Origin: Oscillospiraceae bacterium
Lineage (GTDB): Bacteria; Bacillota; Clostridia; Oscillospirales; Acutalibacteraceae
Assembly: GCA_015065505.1 (NCBI GenBank)
Contig: SVQE01000028.1
Coordinates: forward strand, 1-33,945
Reading direction: 5' to 3'
Length of the DNA stretch: 33,945 nucleotides
Part shown: in pieces, positions 7,399-15,333 of the stretch
Position numbering within the stretch: position 1 is the stretch's first letter
Layout of the letters: every line of letters begins with the position of its first letter
Translations under genes and position numbers: made by a program
The notes under the pieces: generated by a model
Told to the model about the DNA's origin: nothing
Database searches by the model: none
Seen by the model: only the letters and a program-made list of their open reading frames with translations

Positions 7399-8427
7399 TT
7401 AGCCAAGCTCTGCGAAGTACTTGATTGTTCTAACCATCTGTGATGTGTATGAATTTTCGTTATCATACCAAGAAACAACCTGAACTTCGTATTTGCCGTC
7501 GCCGATGGGAAGAACCATTGTCTGAGTAGCATCAAAGAGTGAGCCGTATCTCATACCAACGATATCCATTGAAACGATGGGATCGGTGTTGTAGCCAAAG
7601 CTTTCGTTTGAAGCAGCCTTCATTGCAGCGTTGATGCCGTCAACTGTTACGTCGTCGCCCTTAACAACAGCTGTAAGAATAGTTGTTGAACCTGTGGGAG
7701 TGGGAACTCTCTGAGCAGCGCCGATAAGCTTGCCGTTGAGCTCGGGAATAACAAGACCGATTGCCTTAGCTGCACCTGTTGAGTTAGGAACGATGTTAGC
7801 AGCACCTGCTCTTGCTCTTCTGAGGTCACCCTTTCTGTGAGGACCGTCAAGAATCATCTGGTCGCCTGTGTAAGCGTGGATTGTGCACATAATACCGCTC
7901 TGAATCTCAGCATAATCGTTGAGAGCCTTTGCCATAGGAGCAAGGCAGTTTGTTGTGCAGGATGCAGCAGAAATGATTTTGTCGTCTGCAGTAAGTGTTT
8001 CGTGGTTAACATTGAAAACAACTGTGGGAAGGTCGTTTCCTGCGGGAGCAGAAATAACAACTTTCTTAGCGCCTGCATCAATGTGAGCCTGAGCCTTATC
8101 CTTTGAGCAGTAGAAACCTGTGCACTCAAGAACAACGTCAACATCAAGCTCGCCCCAGGGAAGCTCTGCAGCGTTGGGTTTTGCGTAGATAGTGATTTCC
8201 TTACCATCTACGATGATTGAATTCTCAGTAGCCTCTACAGTGTGTTTACCTTCGCCGATAACACCTGCATAGCCTCTCTGAGCTGTGTCGTACTTAAGGA
8301 GATGAGCAAGCATTTTGGGATCTGTAAGATCGTTGATTGCAACAACCTCATAACCCTCAGCTTCAAACATCTGACGGAAAGCAAGACGTCCGATACGGCC
8401 GAAACCGTTAATAGCAACTTTAACCAT
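7399..8427 (-). CDS. gap: Glyceraldehyde-3-phosphate dehydrogenase, type I
   Basis: This 342-residue enzyme oxidises glyceraldehyde 3-phosphate to 1,3-bisphosphoglycerate with NAD+ in glycolysis. The N-terminal Rossmann motif is INGFGRIGR (6-14). D33 in INDLTD indicates NAD+ rather than NADP+. The catalytic loop SAASCTTNC has C157, and H184 in CTIHAYT is its partner. SWYDNENSY near the C terminus is the family signature. The start is ATG at 8427, preceded by AGGGGGT; a longer in-frame reading from 8481 would add 18 residues that the family lacks. It is a single gene between its own promoter and the bidirectional terminator, with no pgk or tpi beside it. Confidence 0.97.
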   Translation of the reverse strand: MVKVAINGFGRIGRLAFRQMFEAEGYEVVAINDLTDPKMLAHLLKYDTAQRGYAGVIGEGKHTVEATENSIIVDGKEITIYAKPNAAELPWGELDVDVVLECTGFYCSKDKAQAHIDAGAKKVVISAPAGNDLPTVVFNVNHETLTADDKIISAASCTTNCLAPMAKALNDYAEIQSGIMCTIHAYTGDQMILDGPHRKGDLRRARAGAANIVPNSTGAAKAIGLVIPELNGKLIGAAQRVPTPTGSTTILTAVVKGDDVTVDGINAAMKAASNESFGYNTDPIVSMDIVGMRYGSLFDATQTMVLPIGDGKYEVQVVSWYDNENSYTSQMVRTIKYFAELG

Positions 8428-8486
8428 TGGAATTACCCCCTGTAAAATTAAATTAAAAAATAATTGTTTATTTTTTAGCAATTAAT

Positions 8487-8515
8487 ATTCTATAACATTT
8501 AATAGGAATAATCAA
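8487..8515 (-). promoter_or_regulatory. Promoter of gap
   Basis: On the minus strand TTGATT (8510-8515) and TAGAAT (8487-8492) are separated by 17 bases. The leader is about 55 nt. Confidence 0.55.
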
Positions 8516-8575
8516 GAAAAAAATGTAAGTTTTACATATTATACAAAATATTTTCTACAAGAGCAAAATATTTTA

Positions 8576-8604
8576 TTGCATTAAAGCGCTAAACCTGCTA
8601 TAAT
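8576..8604 (+). promoter_or_regulatory. Extended -10 promoter of the putP-type symporter, with a cre-like spacer
   Basis: TTGCAT (8576-8581) and a perfect TATAAT (8599-8604) with TGC before it, spacer 17. The spacer contains AAAGCGCTAAA (8583-8593), which resembles the core of a CcpA cre site and would fit catabolite control of a solute importer. The cre reading is weak. Confidence 0.7.
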
Positions 8605-8646
8605 TATTGCATTCTTGTTTAAATAATGAATAAAAGGAGGGTTTTT

Positions 8647-10248
8647 ATGGATAAGGCTCAGATAGGTATTATGATTTCAATCGTTGCTTATCTTTCGGTT
8701 GTTGTCATTATTGGAGTTATTTATTCAAAAAGAACAAAAAACGTTGGAGATTTCTATCTCGGCGGCAGAAAATTAGGTCCGCTTGTAACCGCAATGAGCG
8801 CGGAGGCGTCGGATATGAGCAGCTGGCTGCTTATGGGACTTCCCGGCGTTGCATATTTAACCGGTATTGCAGACGCAGGCTGGACTGCAATCGGTCTTGC
8901 ATTCGGTACATATGTTAACTGGCTTGTTGTTGCAAAGCGCCTTCGTAACTATTCCGAAAAAATCGGTGCAATAACAGTTCCCGATTTCTTTGCAAAAAGA
9001 TATAAGGATGACAGTAATATCCTTCTCGGTCTTTCGGCGCTTGTTATTATAATTTTCTTCGTTCCTTACACCGCATCGGGCTTTTCAGCCTGCGGAAAGC
9101 TTTTCGCAACACTTTTCGGAATCAGCTATCATAAGGCAATGATTATTTCGGCAATCGTTATTGTTGCTTATACATCACTCGGCGGTTTCAACGCTGCTTC
9201 AACAACCGACTTTATTCAGTCTGTAATTATGACGGTTGCGCTTATCATCGTTTTGGTTTTCGGCGTTTCAAAGGCAGGCGGTTTAGGGGCTGTTGCAGAT
9301 AATGCAAAATCGCTTCCTGGATTCCTTGATATGTTTAATATGCATAGTGTTACTGCCGATGAAAAAACCGGAATAATATCGGGCGGTTCGAGTCCGTATA
9401 CAGTATTAACTATTTTCACAACACTCGCGTGGGGACTCGGCTACTTCGGAATGCCCCATATTCTTCTCAGATTTATGGCTATTGAAGATGCGAAGAAGAT
9501 TAAACTTTCAAGAAGAGTTGCATCTGTTTGGGTTGTTATTTCAATGGGAATCGCCGTATTTATCGGTGTTGTAGGAAACGCACTTGTTAAAGCAGGAAAA
9601 ATCAGCATTGATATTATCTCTAAGCTTGATAAAACAACCGGCACTTATAATCTTGATGATACGGATAAAGAAACCGTTATTATTAAGATTGCAGATTTGC
9701 TTTCAAATCAAAGCTTTATCCTTGCGCTTGTTGCAGGCATAATCCTTGCAGGCATTCTTGCAAGCACAATGAGCACGGCAGACAGCCAGCTTCTTGCAGC
9801 TTCATCATCAATGAGCGAAAACATTATGGGCGGTCTGTTTAAGTTTAAACTTTCGGGAACCGCACAGATGGTTGTTGCAAGAGCTACTCTGATTGTTGTT
9901 TCTGTTATCGCAGTTATAATAGCATTGAATGAAGAATCAAAGGTATTTGAAATCGTTTCGTTTGCGTGGGGCGGCTTCGGCGCAGCGTTCGGTCCTGCAA
10001 TGCTTCTTGCACTGTTCTGGAAGAAATCAAACAGATACGGGGCAATGGCCGGTATGCGTACGGGCGTTGCAACAATCTTCATCTGGAAGTTTGTTGTAAG
10101 ACCCATGGGCGGAATCTGGGATATTTACGAGCTTCTTCCCGCATTCATCATTGCGCTTGTTGCAAATGTTATTGTTTCTCTTATTTCCAGGGATACCAAC
10201 GACCCTGAAATGGTTGAAACCTTTGAAGAAGTTAAAGCAATGAAATAA
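8647..10248 (+). CDS. putP: Sodium/proline symporter-type transporter (SSS family, PutP-like)
   Basis: This 533-residue inner-membrane protein has about 13 hydrophobic segments. It belongs to the sodium:solute symporter family and most resembles PutP, which imports proline with Na+. The first loop carries DFYLGGRKLGPLVTAMSAEA and the DMSSWLLMGLPG stretch expected around TM2, including the PutP-type serine-rich sodium site. LGGFNAASTTDFIQS is the TM5 region and ILASTMSTADSQLLAASS the TM8-9 sodium site. ATG 8647 lies six bases after AAGGAGG; a start at 8626 would precede that site. It is a single gene. The substrate is not certain: proline is the best guess, with other amino or organic acids possible. 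Confidence 0.9.
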   Translation: MDKAQIGIMISIVAYLSVVVIIGVIYSKRTKNVGDFYLGGRKLGPLVTAMSAEASDMSSWLLMGLPGVAYLTGIADAGWTAIGLAFGTYVNWLVVAKRLRNYSEKIGAITVPDFFAKRYKDDSNILLGLSALVIIIFFVPYTASGFSACGKLFATLFGISYHKAMIISAIVIVAYTSLGGFNAASTTDFIQSVIMTVALIIVLVFGVSKAGGLGAVADNAKSLPGFLDMFNMHSVTADEKTGIISGGSSPYTVLTIFTTLAWGLGYFGMPHILLRFMAIEDAKKIKLSRRVASVWVVISMGIAVFIGVVGNALVKAGKISIDIISKLDKTTGTYNLDDTDKETVIIKIADLLSNQSFILALVAGIILAGILASTMSTADSQLLAASSSMSENIMGGLFKFKLSGTAQMVVARATLIVVSVIAVIIALNEESKVFEIVSFAWGGFGAAFGPAMLLALFWKKSNRYGAMAGMRTGVATIFIWKFVVRPMGGIWDIYELLPAFIIALVANVIVSLISRDTNDPEMVETFEEVKAMK

Positions 10249-10263
10249 AATAGTATAAAAGAG

Positions 10264-10302
10264 AAAACGAGTTACCTCGGAAGAGGCAACTCGTTTTTTG
10301 TT
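10264..10302. terminator. Bidirectional terminator between putP and the ABC permease gene
   Basis: AAAACGAGTT and AACTCGTTTT pair, extended by CCTC/GAGG around GGAA. A T-run follows on the plus strand and an A-rich left side gives Ts on the minus strand. Confidence 0.88.
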
Positions 10303-10305
10303 TTG

Positions 10306-12177
10306 TTACTGCTGATAATTCTTTAAGAATTCCACAGTCTTTGAATTATCGGGAAGACGATAGATATTTATTTCAAAACTATAACTATTTCTTGTGTCAA
10401 TATCGTAATCATAGCAGTTGATAAAACCTTCAATAAAGTCGTTGTACTGATAATCCATCGAAAGCATTTCCATACTCTCTTTTTTAACGGAATCCTTGGG
10501 AACAGTGCATCTGATATAGAAATTAACATTCTCATTCATATTATTGCTGTTTTTCTTCAGTGAGGAATAGTTGTCGGTCATAGTGCCGATATCCTCTTTA
10601 AGAAGGGCAATAACCTTATCGAAATCCTGATGGTTAATTTCAATTTCATTTAAAGCTTCCTCGTTGGTGTAATCATCAACGGTGATGTCGCTGACGCTGT
10701 AATCAATGTTGAGGATGTCAAGGTAATCAAAGCAGTTAAGATATTCGTTTTTCGTTTCAATCTTTGAAATCAGCGAATTAATTTTCTTGCTGTCATAATA
10801 ATACTCATATTCTCTTGTGACGGTGTTGCCGTTTTTAAGGGCATATGAAATGCTGATAAGTGCATAATCATCGGTGCCGACATAGGATGAAACCTCGTAA
10901 TCATAATCCTTGATAGTTTTAGGGGTATGCTTGAAGCTTAGAAATTCTTCGTCCTTGGTTGAATACTTAATAAGCTCTTTTTGAAGCTCGATAGTATTTT
11001 TTATGGTTTCTTCATCATAGCTGATAATATCGTATGTTACGCTTGCTTCAGCATTTTTAATCTTATTTATATTCGGAATATAATTTGTCTGACAAACCGC
11101 AACTCCGATTGCCACTCCAATGCTCAGCGCACAGCATAAAACCCATCTTAAAATCAGTTTTACTGAAAAGATATTGAATTTCTTTTGCAGAATCATCTCT
11201 GTTGCAAAGTATATGATGAATGAGAATACAACATAGAAAACAACATATCCGATTCTGCCGAGCGAGAATATTTCTCCTATGATAAGTGAAATTAAAGAAG
11301 CACCTATTACCGAAACAATAACTCTGATAAATGGGTTCTCAATTTCAAATGCAACCATTTCGCCCGCACATTCAAGCTCTCTGCGTTTATAGATTAAATA
11401 CGAAAGCGCGCAAAGTACAATTGCTGCAACAAAATAGATTGCAAGGTATATATAGAAGCTTTGAAAAGCTATAACATTGTCAACATCATAATCTATTATT
11501 TTTGCAAACAGGTTAACAACGGGGGAGAGCAGACCTACTGATTCGCCTATAAGAACGTTTTCGTTAAGTCCTATGCCGAAAACTGAAGCGAAAAAGCTTG
11601 CTATTTCAATAAGCCCTGAGTAAAGAAAGTGCAGAATGAAATATATTGCCGCTCCCGAAAATGCGTTGCCTGCAAGCATCATTGCAAGCGCTCCGATTGC
11701 AAGCATTATAAACGACATCAGGAAGATTGATGCAAGCTGCAAAAGCACAACGGTTAAAACAACCTCGCTGCCCTTTGAAAACAATGCAATTTCGGGAATT
11801 GCAACTGCAAAGCCGAACAGCTGAGGAACAACCAGAAGAACATATGCGCTGAGAATATTTGTTGAAAACAGCGCTTTTCTGCCAATCGGGAAGGCGTGGA
11901 GCGCGTTGCACTTATTTGTTGAAAACAGATAGCTGAAAACCAGAAGCGCAAAAGCGCCTGCAAAAATCAGTGCAAAGCCGTCCGATACAAGGCAGTATGA
12001 GGTTAAATCTTCAATATCAAGCTTATCGACGAAGTCGTAGCTGATTGTTTGAGACAACAGCAGACTTAAAGGCCAGATTATGAATTCGATAATTGCAAAC
12101 AGAATTGAAAACGGAAGAAATCTTTTTATGTTTGATTTAAACAGGGTGGCGTTAAATAAGGATTTGTTTGATTTCAT
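10306..12177 (-). CDS. ABC transporter permease of a YtrA-regulated system
   Basis: This 623-residue integral membrane protein is the partner of the ATPase encoded just upstream. It has an N-terminal cluster of about 6 hydrophobic segments, more around residues 220-360, then a long polar and acidic C-terminal domain (about 390-623) that probably lies outside the membrane. There is no substrate-binding protein. The start is taken as ATG 12177, inside the end of the ATPase gene and after GGGGGAAGAAG, so the two are translationally coupled with a 26-base overlap. GntR/YtrA-ABC sets in Firmicutes often respond to cell-envelope stress or lipid-II-binding antibiotics; that role is inferred here from context only. 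Confidence 0.82.
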   Translation of the reverse strand: MKSNKSLFNATLFKSNIKRFLPFSILFAIIEFIIWPLSLLLSQTISYDFVDKLDIEDLTSYCLVSDGFALIFAGAFALLVFSYLFSTNKCNALHAFPIGRKALFSTNILSAYVLLVVPQLFGFAVAIPEIALFSKGSEVVLTVVLLQLASIFLMSFIMLAIGALAMMLAGNAFSGAAIYFILHFLYSGLIEIASFFASVFGIGLNENVLIGESVGLLSPVVNLFAKIIDYDVDNVIAFQSFYIYLAIYFVAAIVLCALSYLIYKRRELECAGEMVAFEIENPFIRVIVSVIGASLISLIIGEIFSLGRIGYVVFYVVFSFIIYFATEMILQKKFNIFSVKLILRWVLCCALSIGVAIGVAVCQTNYIPNINKIKNAEASVTYDIISYDEETIKNTIELQKELIKYSTKDEEFLSFKHTPKTIKDYDYEVSSYVGTDDYALISISYALKNGNTVTREYEYYYDSKKINSLISKIETKNEYLNCFDYLDILNIDYSVSDITVDDYTNEEALNEIEINHQDFDKVIALLKEDIGTMTDNYSSLKKNSNNMNENVNFYIRCTVPKDSVKKESMEMLSMDYQYNDFIEGFINCYDYDIDTRNSYSFEINIYRLPDNSKTVEFLKNYQQ

Positions 12178-13051
12178 TATCTTCTTCCCCCAATTCATAA
12201 ATAAATATTTCCTCAAGTGTTAAGGGCAGCGCCTCAACAAACAAAGGATTAAATTCTTCAATTTTTTGTTTAATTTCCGCTTTATCACCGCTTACAACAA
12301 GCTCGTAAACTCTGCCGGTTTTCTTTTCCTTAAGAATATTAATTCCGATATCCGCTGTGTTGATTTCATCAGTGAATGAAACCTGAATTTTTGAAAGCTG
12401 GGTTTTCAAATCGTCAAGCGAGGCTTCAAGGAAAACTCTGCCCTTATTCATAATTCCGACGGTGTCGCAAACATCCTCAAGCTCTCTGAGGTTGTGCGAT
12501 GAAATCAGAACCGTCATTTCTCTTTGCGAAACCTCGTTTATGATAAGTCCCCAAATCTGGTGGCGCATCATCGGGTCAAGACCGTCAACGGGCTCATCAA
12601 GCACAAGAATATCGGGGTTGCAGCAAATTGCAATCCAGAAGGCAACCTGCTTTTTCATACCCTTTGAAAGACGGCGAACATTCATATTCGTGTTTATGCT
12701 CGGAAAATACTTTGCATATTCCTGAAATTTGTTTTCATCAAAGTTTTCATAAAGTCCTTTATAAAAATTCTTTAAGCTGTTTGCAGAAGAGTTATGAAAA
12801 TAGAAAACATCATCGGAAATATAAACTATTCTTTTCTTGATATCATTGTTTTCGTAAACGGGAATACCGTCAACGGTTATCTCGCCGCCAGCGGCTTTAT
12901 AAATTCCGCAAAGGGTGTTCATAAGTGTTGTTTTTCCTGCACCGTTGGGGCCGACAAGACCGTAGATGCTGCCGTCGGCAATATTCATATTAACGCCGTT
13001 GAGTGCATTAAAATCGCCGAAGGCTTTAACAACATTTTTAACCTCAATCAT
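12152..13051 (-). CDS. ABC transporter ATP-binding protein
   Basis: This 299-residue cytoplasmic ATPase energises the adjacent permease. It has Walker A GPNGAGKT (34-41), a somewhat divergent signature LSKGMKKQ (128-135, in place of LSGGQ), Walker B ILVLDEP (148-154) with the D-loop VDGLDP, and the switch histidine in SSHNL (H186). A C-terminal extension of about 80 residues is typical of DrrA/CcmA/YtrB-type exporters. AAGGAGGT precedes the ATG. Its first 8 bases overlap the end of the GntR gene, so the three genes form one operon. Confidence 0.93.
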   Translation of the reverse strand: MIEVKNVVKAFGDFNALNGVNMNIADGSIYGLVGPNGAGKTTLMNTLCGIYKAAGGEITVDGIPVYENNDIKKRIVYISDDVFYFHNSSANSLKNFYKGLYENFDENKFQEYAKYFPSINTNMNVRRLSKGMKKQVAFWIAICCNPDILVLDEPVDGLDPMMRHQIWGLIINEVSQREMTVLISSHNLRELEDVCDTVGIMNKGRVFLEASLDDLKTQLSKIQVSFTDEINTADIGINILKEKKTGRVYELVVSGDKAEIKQKIEEFNPLFVEALPLTLEEIFIYELGEEDNEIKQILI

Positions 13052-13418
13052 TTTGCAATACCTCCTTTTCTATTCTGTCGATTTCGTTTTTCAGCGTTTT
13101 TGCGTCCTCACCCGAGAAAAGCAGCTTTGCCGCAGCTTCTTTAAAATTGGTATAAAGCTCCTCGGTGTTGGGGCGAAAATGCTCCTGCGGAGAAACGAAG
13201 GTGCCTTTTCCCGATATCTTATAGATATATCCTTCGTTTTCAAGCTCTCTGTAGGCGCGCTGAATGGTGTTTGAGTTTATCGCAAGCTCAACCGCAAGCT
13301 CACGAACAGAGGGCAGCTGCTCGTTTTCGGAAAGCGAATTTGTCATAATAAGTTTAATTATGCTTTCCTTAATCTGTTCGTATAGCGGTCGCGAGTCGCG
13401 ATAGTTTACAGAAATCAT
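13044..13418 (-). CDS. GntR-family regulator, YtrA subfamily
   Basis: This 124-residue DNA-binding protein has an N-terminal winged helix (about 8-76). LPSVRELAVELAINSNTIQR is the helix-turn-helix, followed by the wing motif YIYKISGKGTFV. The C-terminal arm of only about 48 residues is the hallmark of the YtrA subfamily, which lacks a ligand-binding domain. It heads the operon with the ABC genes and probably represses it from the palindrome at 13439-13489. AAAGGAGC gives a good ribosome site. Confidence 0.92.
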   Translation of the reverse strand: MISVNYRDSRPLYEQIKESIIKLIMTNSLSENEQLPSVRELAVELAINSNTIQRAYRELENEGYIYKISGKGTFVSPQEHFRPNTEELYTNFKEAAAKLLFSGEDAKTLKNEIDRIEKEVLQND

Positions 13419-13438
13419 ATAATCGCTCCTTTCTCAAA

Positions 13439-13505
13439 AGTGTGCTTGAGTGTATTAATACGATTAGTACACTTATAACATAGCACACTATTTTTCGTTT
13501 GTCAA
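13439..13505 (-). promoter_or_regulatory. Promoter and nested palindromic operator of the YtrA-ABC operon
   Basis: On the minus strand TTGACA (13500-13505) and TATGTT (13477-13482) are 17 bases apart. Immediately downstream, 13449-13473, the arms AGTGTATTAAT and ATTAGTACACT form an 11-bp inverted repeat with one mismatch around ACG, the form expected for a YtrA-type operator. A second perfect inverted repeat, AGTGTGCT (13439-13446) with AGCACACT (13482-13489), encloses it and overlaps the promoter. Binding would block transcription initiation. Confidence 0.8.
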
Positions 13506-13515
13506 TACCTTTTTA

Positions 13516-13569
13516 TAGTCGGAGCGAAGCCACCCGAAAACTCGGAACTCGGGGCTTGCAACTTGCCGC
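13516..13569 (-). repeat. Dispersed heptad repeat, copy B
   Basis: On the minus strand it reads AGTTGCAAGCCCCGAGTTCC and on through TTCGGGTGGCTTCGCTCC. It follows the rpmA terminator in sense orientation. CCCGA pairs with TCGGG, and AAGC with GCTT outside it. It lies about 100 bases upstream of the GntR gene start. Confidence 0.7.
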
Positions 13570-13601
13570 TAAAAAATAACGGCTTGCCTCAGCAAGCCGT
13601 T
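13570..13601 (-). terminator. Terminator of the rplU-prp-rpmA operon
   Basis: AACGGCTTGC and GCAAGCCGTT pair perfectly around a 4-base loop, followed on the minus strand by ATTTTTTA. Confidence 0.88.
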
Positions 13602-13612
13602 CATTTTTTTAA

Positions 13613-13897
13613 TTACTGTTCAACAGGGTAAACAGAAACCTTTTTTCTGCCCTTGCCCATTTTCTCAAATCTAACGGTTCCGTCGATAAGAGCAAAGAGG
13701 GTGTCATCAGAGCCGATTCCAACGTTGTTGCCCGGATGAATGTGAGTTCCTCTCTGACGATAGAGGATGTTGCCTGCGAGAACGAACTGACCGTCTGCTC
13801 TCTTAGCGCCGAGTCTCTTGGATTCGGAATCTCTGCCGTTCTTAGTTGAACCCATACCTTTTTTATGAGCAAAAAGCTGTATGTTTAACTTAAGCAT
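13613..13897 (-). CDS. rpmA: Large ribosomal subunit protein bL27
   Basis: This 94-residue protein of the 50S subunit has an N-terminal tail that reaches toward the peptidyl-transferase centre. The sequence begins [14 protein letters not shown]. The first nine residues are the Firmicute-type extension, which is removed after the phenylalanine (F9) by the Prp protease encoded just upstream. The body ([18 protein letters not shown], then [11 protein letters not shown]) is standard. It is the last gene of rplU-prp-rpmA, two bases after prp, with GGAGGT upstream. Confidence 0.97.
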   Translation of the reverse strand: MLKLNIQLFAHKKGMGSTKNGRDSESKRLGAKRADGQFVLAGNILYRQRGTHIHPGNNVGIGSDDTLFALIDGTVRFEKMGKGRKKVSVYPVEQ

Positions 13898-13899
13898 AC

Positions 13900-14214
13900 C
13901 TAAACCTCCGTTATAATCACTTTTATGTTGCTCGGATAATCCTTTTCAAGCTCTGTTAAATGAAGCTTCATTCCGTTAAGAATATCCTGAGCCGAGTCGT
14001 TAGAGCCTGTGATTTCAACTCTCATATATCCGTCGTCAACTGCGGTATCTGCTTCAAGACCGATTATTTCGGTTATAGTGTTTGCCGTCATATAGCAGGC
14101 ACTTGAAACAAATGCACAGATGATGTCGCTTCCGCGCTCGGCACTCATTGAATGCCCCTTGCACTCGAAGCCTGTGAGAGCTTCACCGCTCCTGAAAAAA
14201 TTAATTCTAATCAT
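13900..14214 (-). CDS. prp: Ribosomal-processing cysteine protease Prp
   Basis: This 104-residue cysteine protease (YsxB/DUF464 family) trims the N terminus of bL27 before ribosome assembly. The catalytic pair is visible: H21 in KGHSMSA and C33 in [10 protein letters not shown]. The gene overlaps the rplU stop by one base (TAATG) and lies directly before rpmA, the order in which the family is nearly always found. The matching cleavage motif is present in the neighbouring L27. Confidence 0.96.
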   Translation of the reverse strand: MIRINFFRSGEALTGFECKGHSMSAERGSDIICAFVSSACYMTANTITEIIGLEADTAVDDGYMRVEITGSNDSAQDILNGMKLHLTELEKDYPSNIKVIITEV

Positions 14215-14522
14215 TATGCCTTGATTGAGGTAATCTCAACCTTTGTGTAAGGCTGACGGTGACCCATCTTGCGCTTTTCGTTCTTCTTGGGCTTATAGGT
14301 GAAAACAGTGATTTTCTTGCCTTTGCCGTTCTTGAGAACCTTAGCCTTAACGGAAGCCTTTGCACAATCGCTTCCTGCCTTGAAGCCCTTATCTGTGCTT
14401 ACTGCAAGAACCTTGTCGAAAGTTACTTCAGCGTTTTCATCAGCACCGAGCTTTTCGATGTAGAGAACGTCGCCCTCAGCAACCTTGTACTGCTTTCCGC
14501 CTGTTTCGATAACTGCGTACAT
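14214..14522 (-). CDS. rplU: Large ribosomal subunit protein bL21
   Basis: This 102-residue 50S protein binds 23S rRNA. It begins [14 protein letters not shown] and has the family ending [11 protein letters not shown] (the usual GHRQ.ytkv.i). It is first in the operon with prp and rpmA. A GAAAGGTTAAG ribosome site precedes the ATG. A leader of about 210 nt with strong hairpins separates it from its promoter at 14743-14770. Confidence 0.97.
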   Translation of the reverse strand: MYAVIETGGKQYKVAEGDVLYIEKLGADENAEVTFDKVLAVSTDKGFKAGSDCAKASVKAKVLKNGKGKKITVFTYKPKKNEKRKMGHRQPYTKVEITSIKA

Positions 14523-14567
14523 ACTTTTCTTAACCTTTCATAAGACTCGCTACGATAGGCGCGCAAA

Positions 14568-14717
14568 GTTTTGTTTTGCTCACAAAACAAAACAGTGAAA
14601 AATGAAGAGTGAAAAATGAAAAGTTTAGGGGAGCAAAGCTCCGATTATAATTGCAGTCTGCAAGACCAACAACTATTCACTCTTAACTTTTATCTCTTCA
14701 CTGTTGCTCTGCAACTT
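14568..14717 (-). repeat. Foldback heptad repeat within the rplU 5' leader
   Basis: The promoter implies that this segment is transcribed as the rplU leader. 14568-14593 is a perfect 11-bp hairpin (GTTTTGTTTTG and CAAAACAAAAC). Next to it, 14591-14634 contains 7-base units such as GTGAAAA and ATGAAGA in tandem. They are mirrored by an inverted stretch at 14670-14717 (AACAGTGAA with TTCACTGTT as the outer pair). Small hairpins GGAGC/GCTCC and TTGCA/TGCAA lie in the middle. It looks like a miniature inverted-repeat element inserted in the leader, or a leader regulator; no canonical L21 leader was recognised. Confidence 0.6.
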
Positions 14718-14742
14718 AAAGCCTATAATATGCGGCTTATAA

Positions 14743-14770
14743 ATTATATCATATAAAAGTGATTTGTCAA
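14743..14770 (-). promoter_or_regulatory. Promoter of rplU-prp-rpmA
   Basis: On the minus strand a perfect TTGACA (14765-14770) and a perfect TATAAT (14743-14748) have a 16-base spacer. TGA precedes the -10 box. Confidence 0.85.
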
Positions 14771-14846
14771 GCAAAAAATACAATATATTATATAATGTGC
14801 CAAAATCCAAAATACACCACAAGATATATGCTATAAAAAATAATAC

Positions 14847-14875
14847 TTTACAAATAATAATTTATATGTTATAAT
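14847..14875 (+). promoter_or_regulatory. Promoter of rpsO
   Basis: TTTACA (14847-14852) and a perfect TATAAT (14870-14875), spacer 17, with TG upstream of the -10 box. It diverges from the rplU promoter about 80 bases away. The leader of about 90 nt contains a CGGG/CCCG hairpin (14906-14922) that might be part of an S15 autoregulatory site; I cannot confirm that. Confidence 0.8.
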
Positions 14876-14970
14876 TCCATTCGCTGAAAACGAATTACTC
14901 GGTTTCGGGGTTCACCATCCCGCTACTGTGTTATCCGCAAAGGCAAATATTATGAAAGGTGGAAATGAAA

Positions 14971-15279
14971 ATGACTCAAGAGAAAAAGCAGGAAATCATC
15001 AAGGAATATGCTATTCACGAGGGCGACACAGGTTCTGCTCAGGTTCAGGTTGCTGTTTTAACATACAGAATCAACGAGCTTACAGAGCACCTCAAGGTTC
15101 ACAAGAAGGATCATCACTCACGCCGCGGACTTCTTAAGATGGTTGGTCACAGAAGAAATCTTCTCGCTTATATCTATAAGAATGATGTTAATGAATACCG
15201 TAGCCTTATTGCTAAGCTCGGTATCCGTAACACAATCGAGAGAAATTCAGCAGACGCTGCTGATAGCGCAGAGGCGTAA
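14971..15279 (+). CDS. rpsO: Small ribosomal subunit protein uS15
   Basis: This 102-residue 30S protein binds the 16S rRNA central domain early in assembly. Landmarks are [37 protein letters not shown] and [12 protein letters not shown]. It carries an extra acidic/alanine C-terminal tail (DAADSAEA) past the usual end near residue 89. Three in-frame starts exist (GTG 14959, ATG 14965, ATG 14971). AAAGGTGG at 14955-14962 places ATG 14971 at the right distance, giving MTQEKKQEI as in other S15 proteins. pnp follows, as in many bacteria. Confidence 0.96.
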   Translation: MTQEKKQEIIKEYAIHEGDTGSAQVQVAVLTYRINELTEHLKVHKKDHHSRRGLLKMVGHRRNLLAYIYKNDVNEYRSLIAKLGIRNTIERNSADAADSAEA

Positions 15280-15285
15280 AAAACA

Positions 15286-15312
15286 GCAGACGATACCCTG
15301 TGTATCGTCTGC
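15286..15312 (+). terminator. Hairpin after rpsO (partial terminator or processing site)
   Basis: GCAGACGATAC and GTATCGTCTGC form a perfect 11-bp stem with a 5-base loop. The following TTCGTTACTTTATTT is a poor T-run, so readthrough into pnp is plausible. No clear separate pnp promoter was found. Confidence 0.65.
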
Positions 15313-15333
15313 TTCGTTACTTTATTTGTTCAT

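Noticed and set aside
7188-7424. 78-codon frame over the end of aroF and the heptad repeat
   Set aside because: It starts inside aroF in another frame and runs through the repeat and the terminator.
7399-8481. Longer GAPDH start at 8481
   Set aside because: The extra 18 residues do not belong to the family, and AGGGGGT fits the ATG at 8427.
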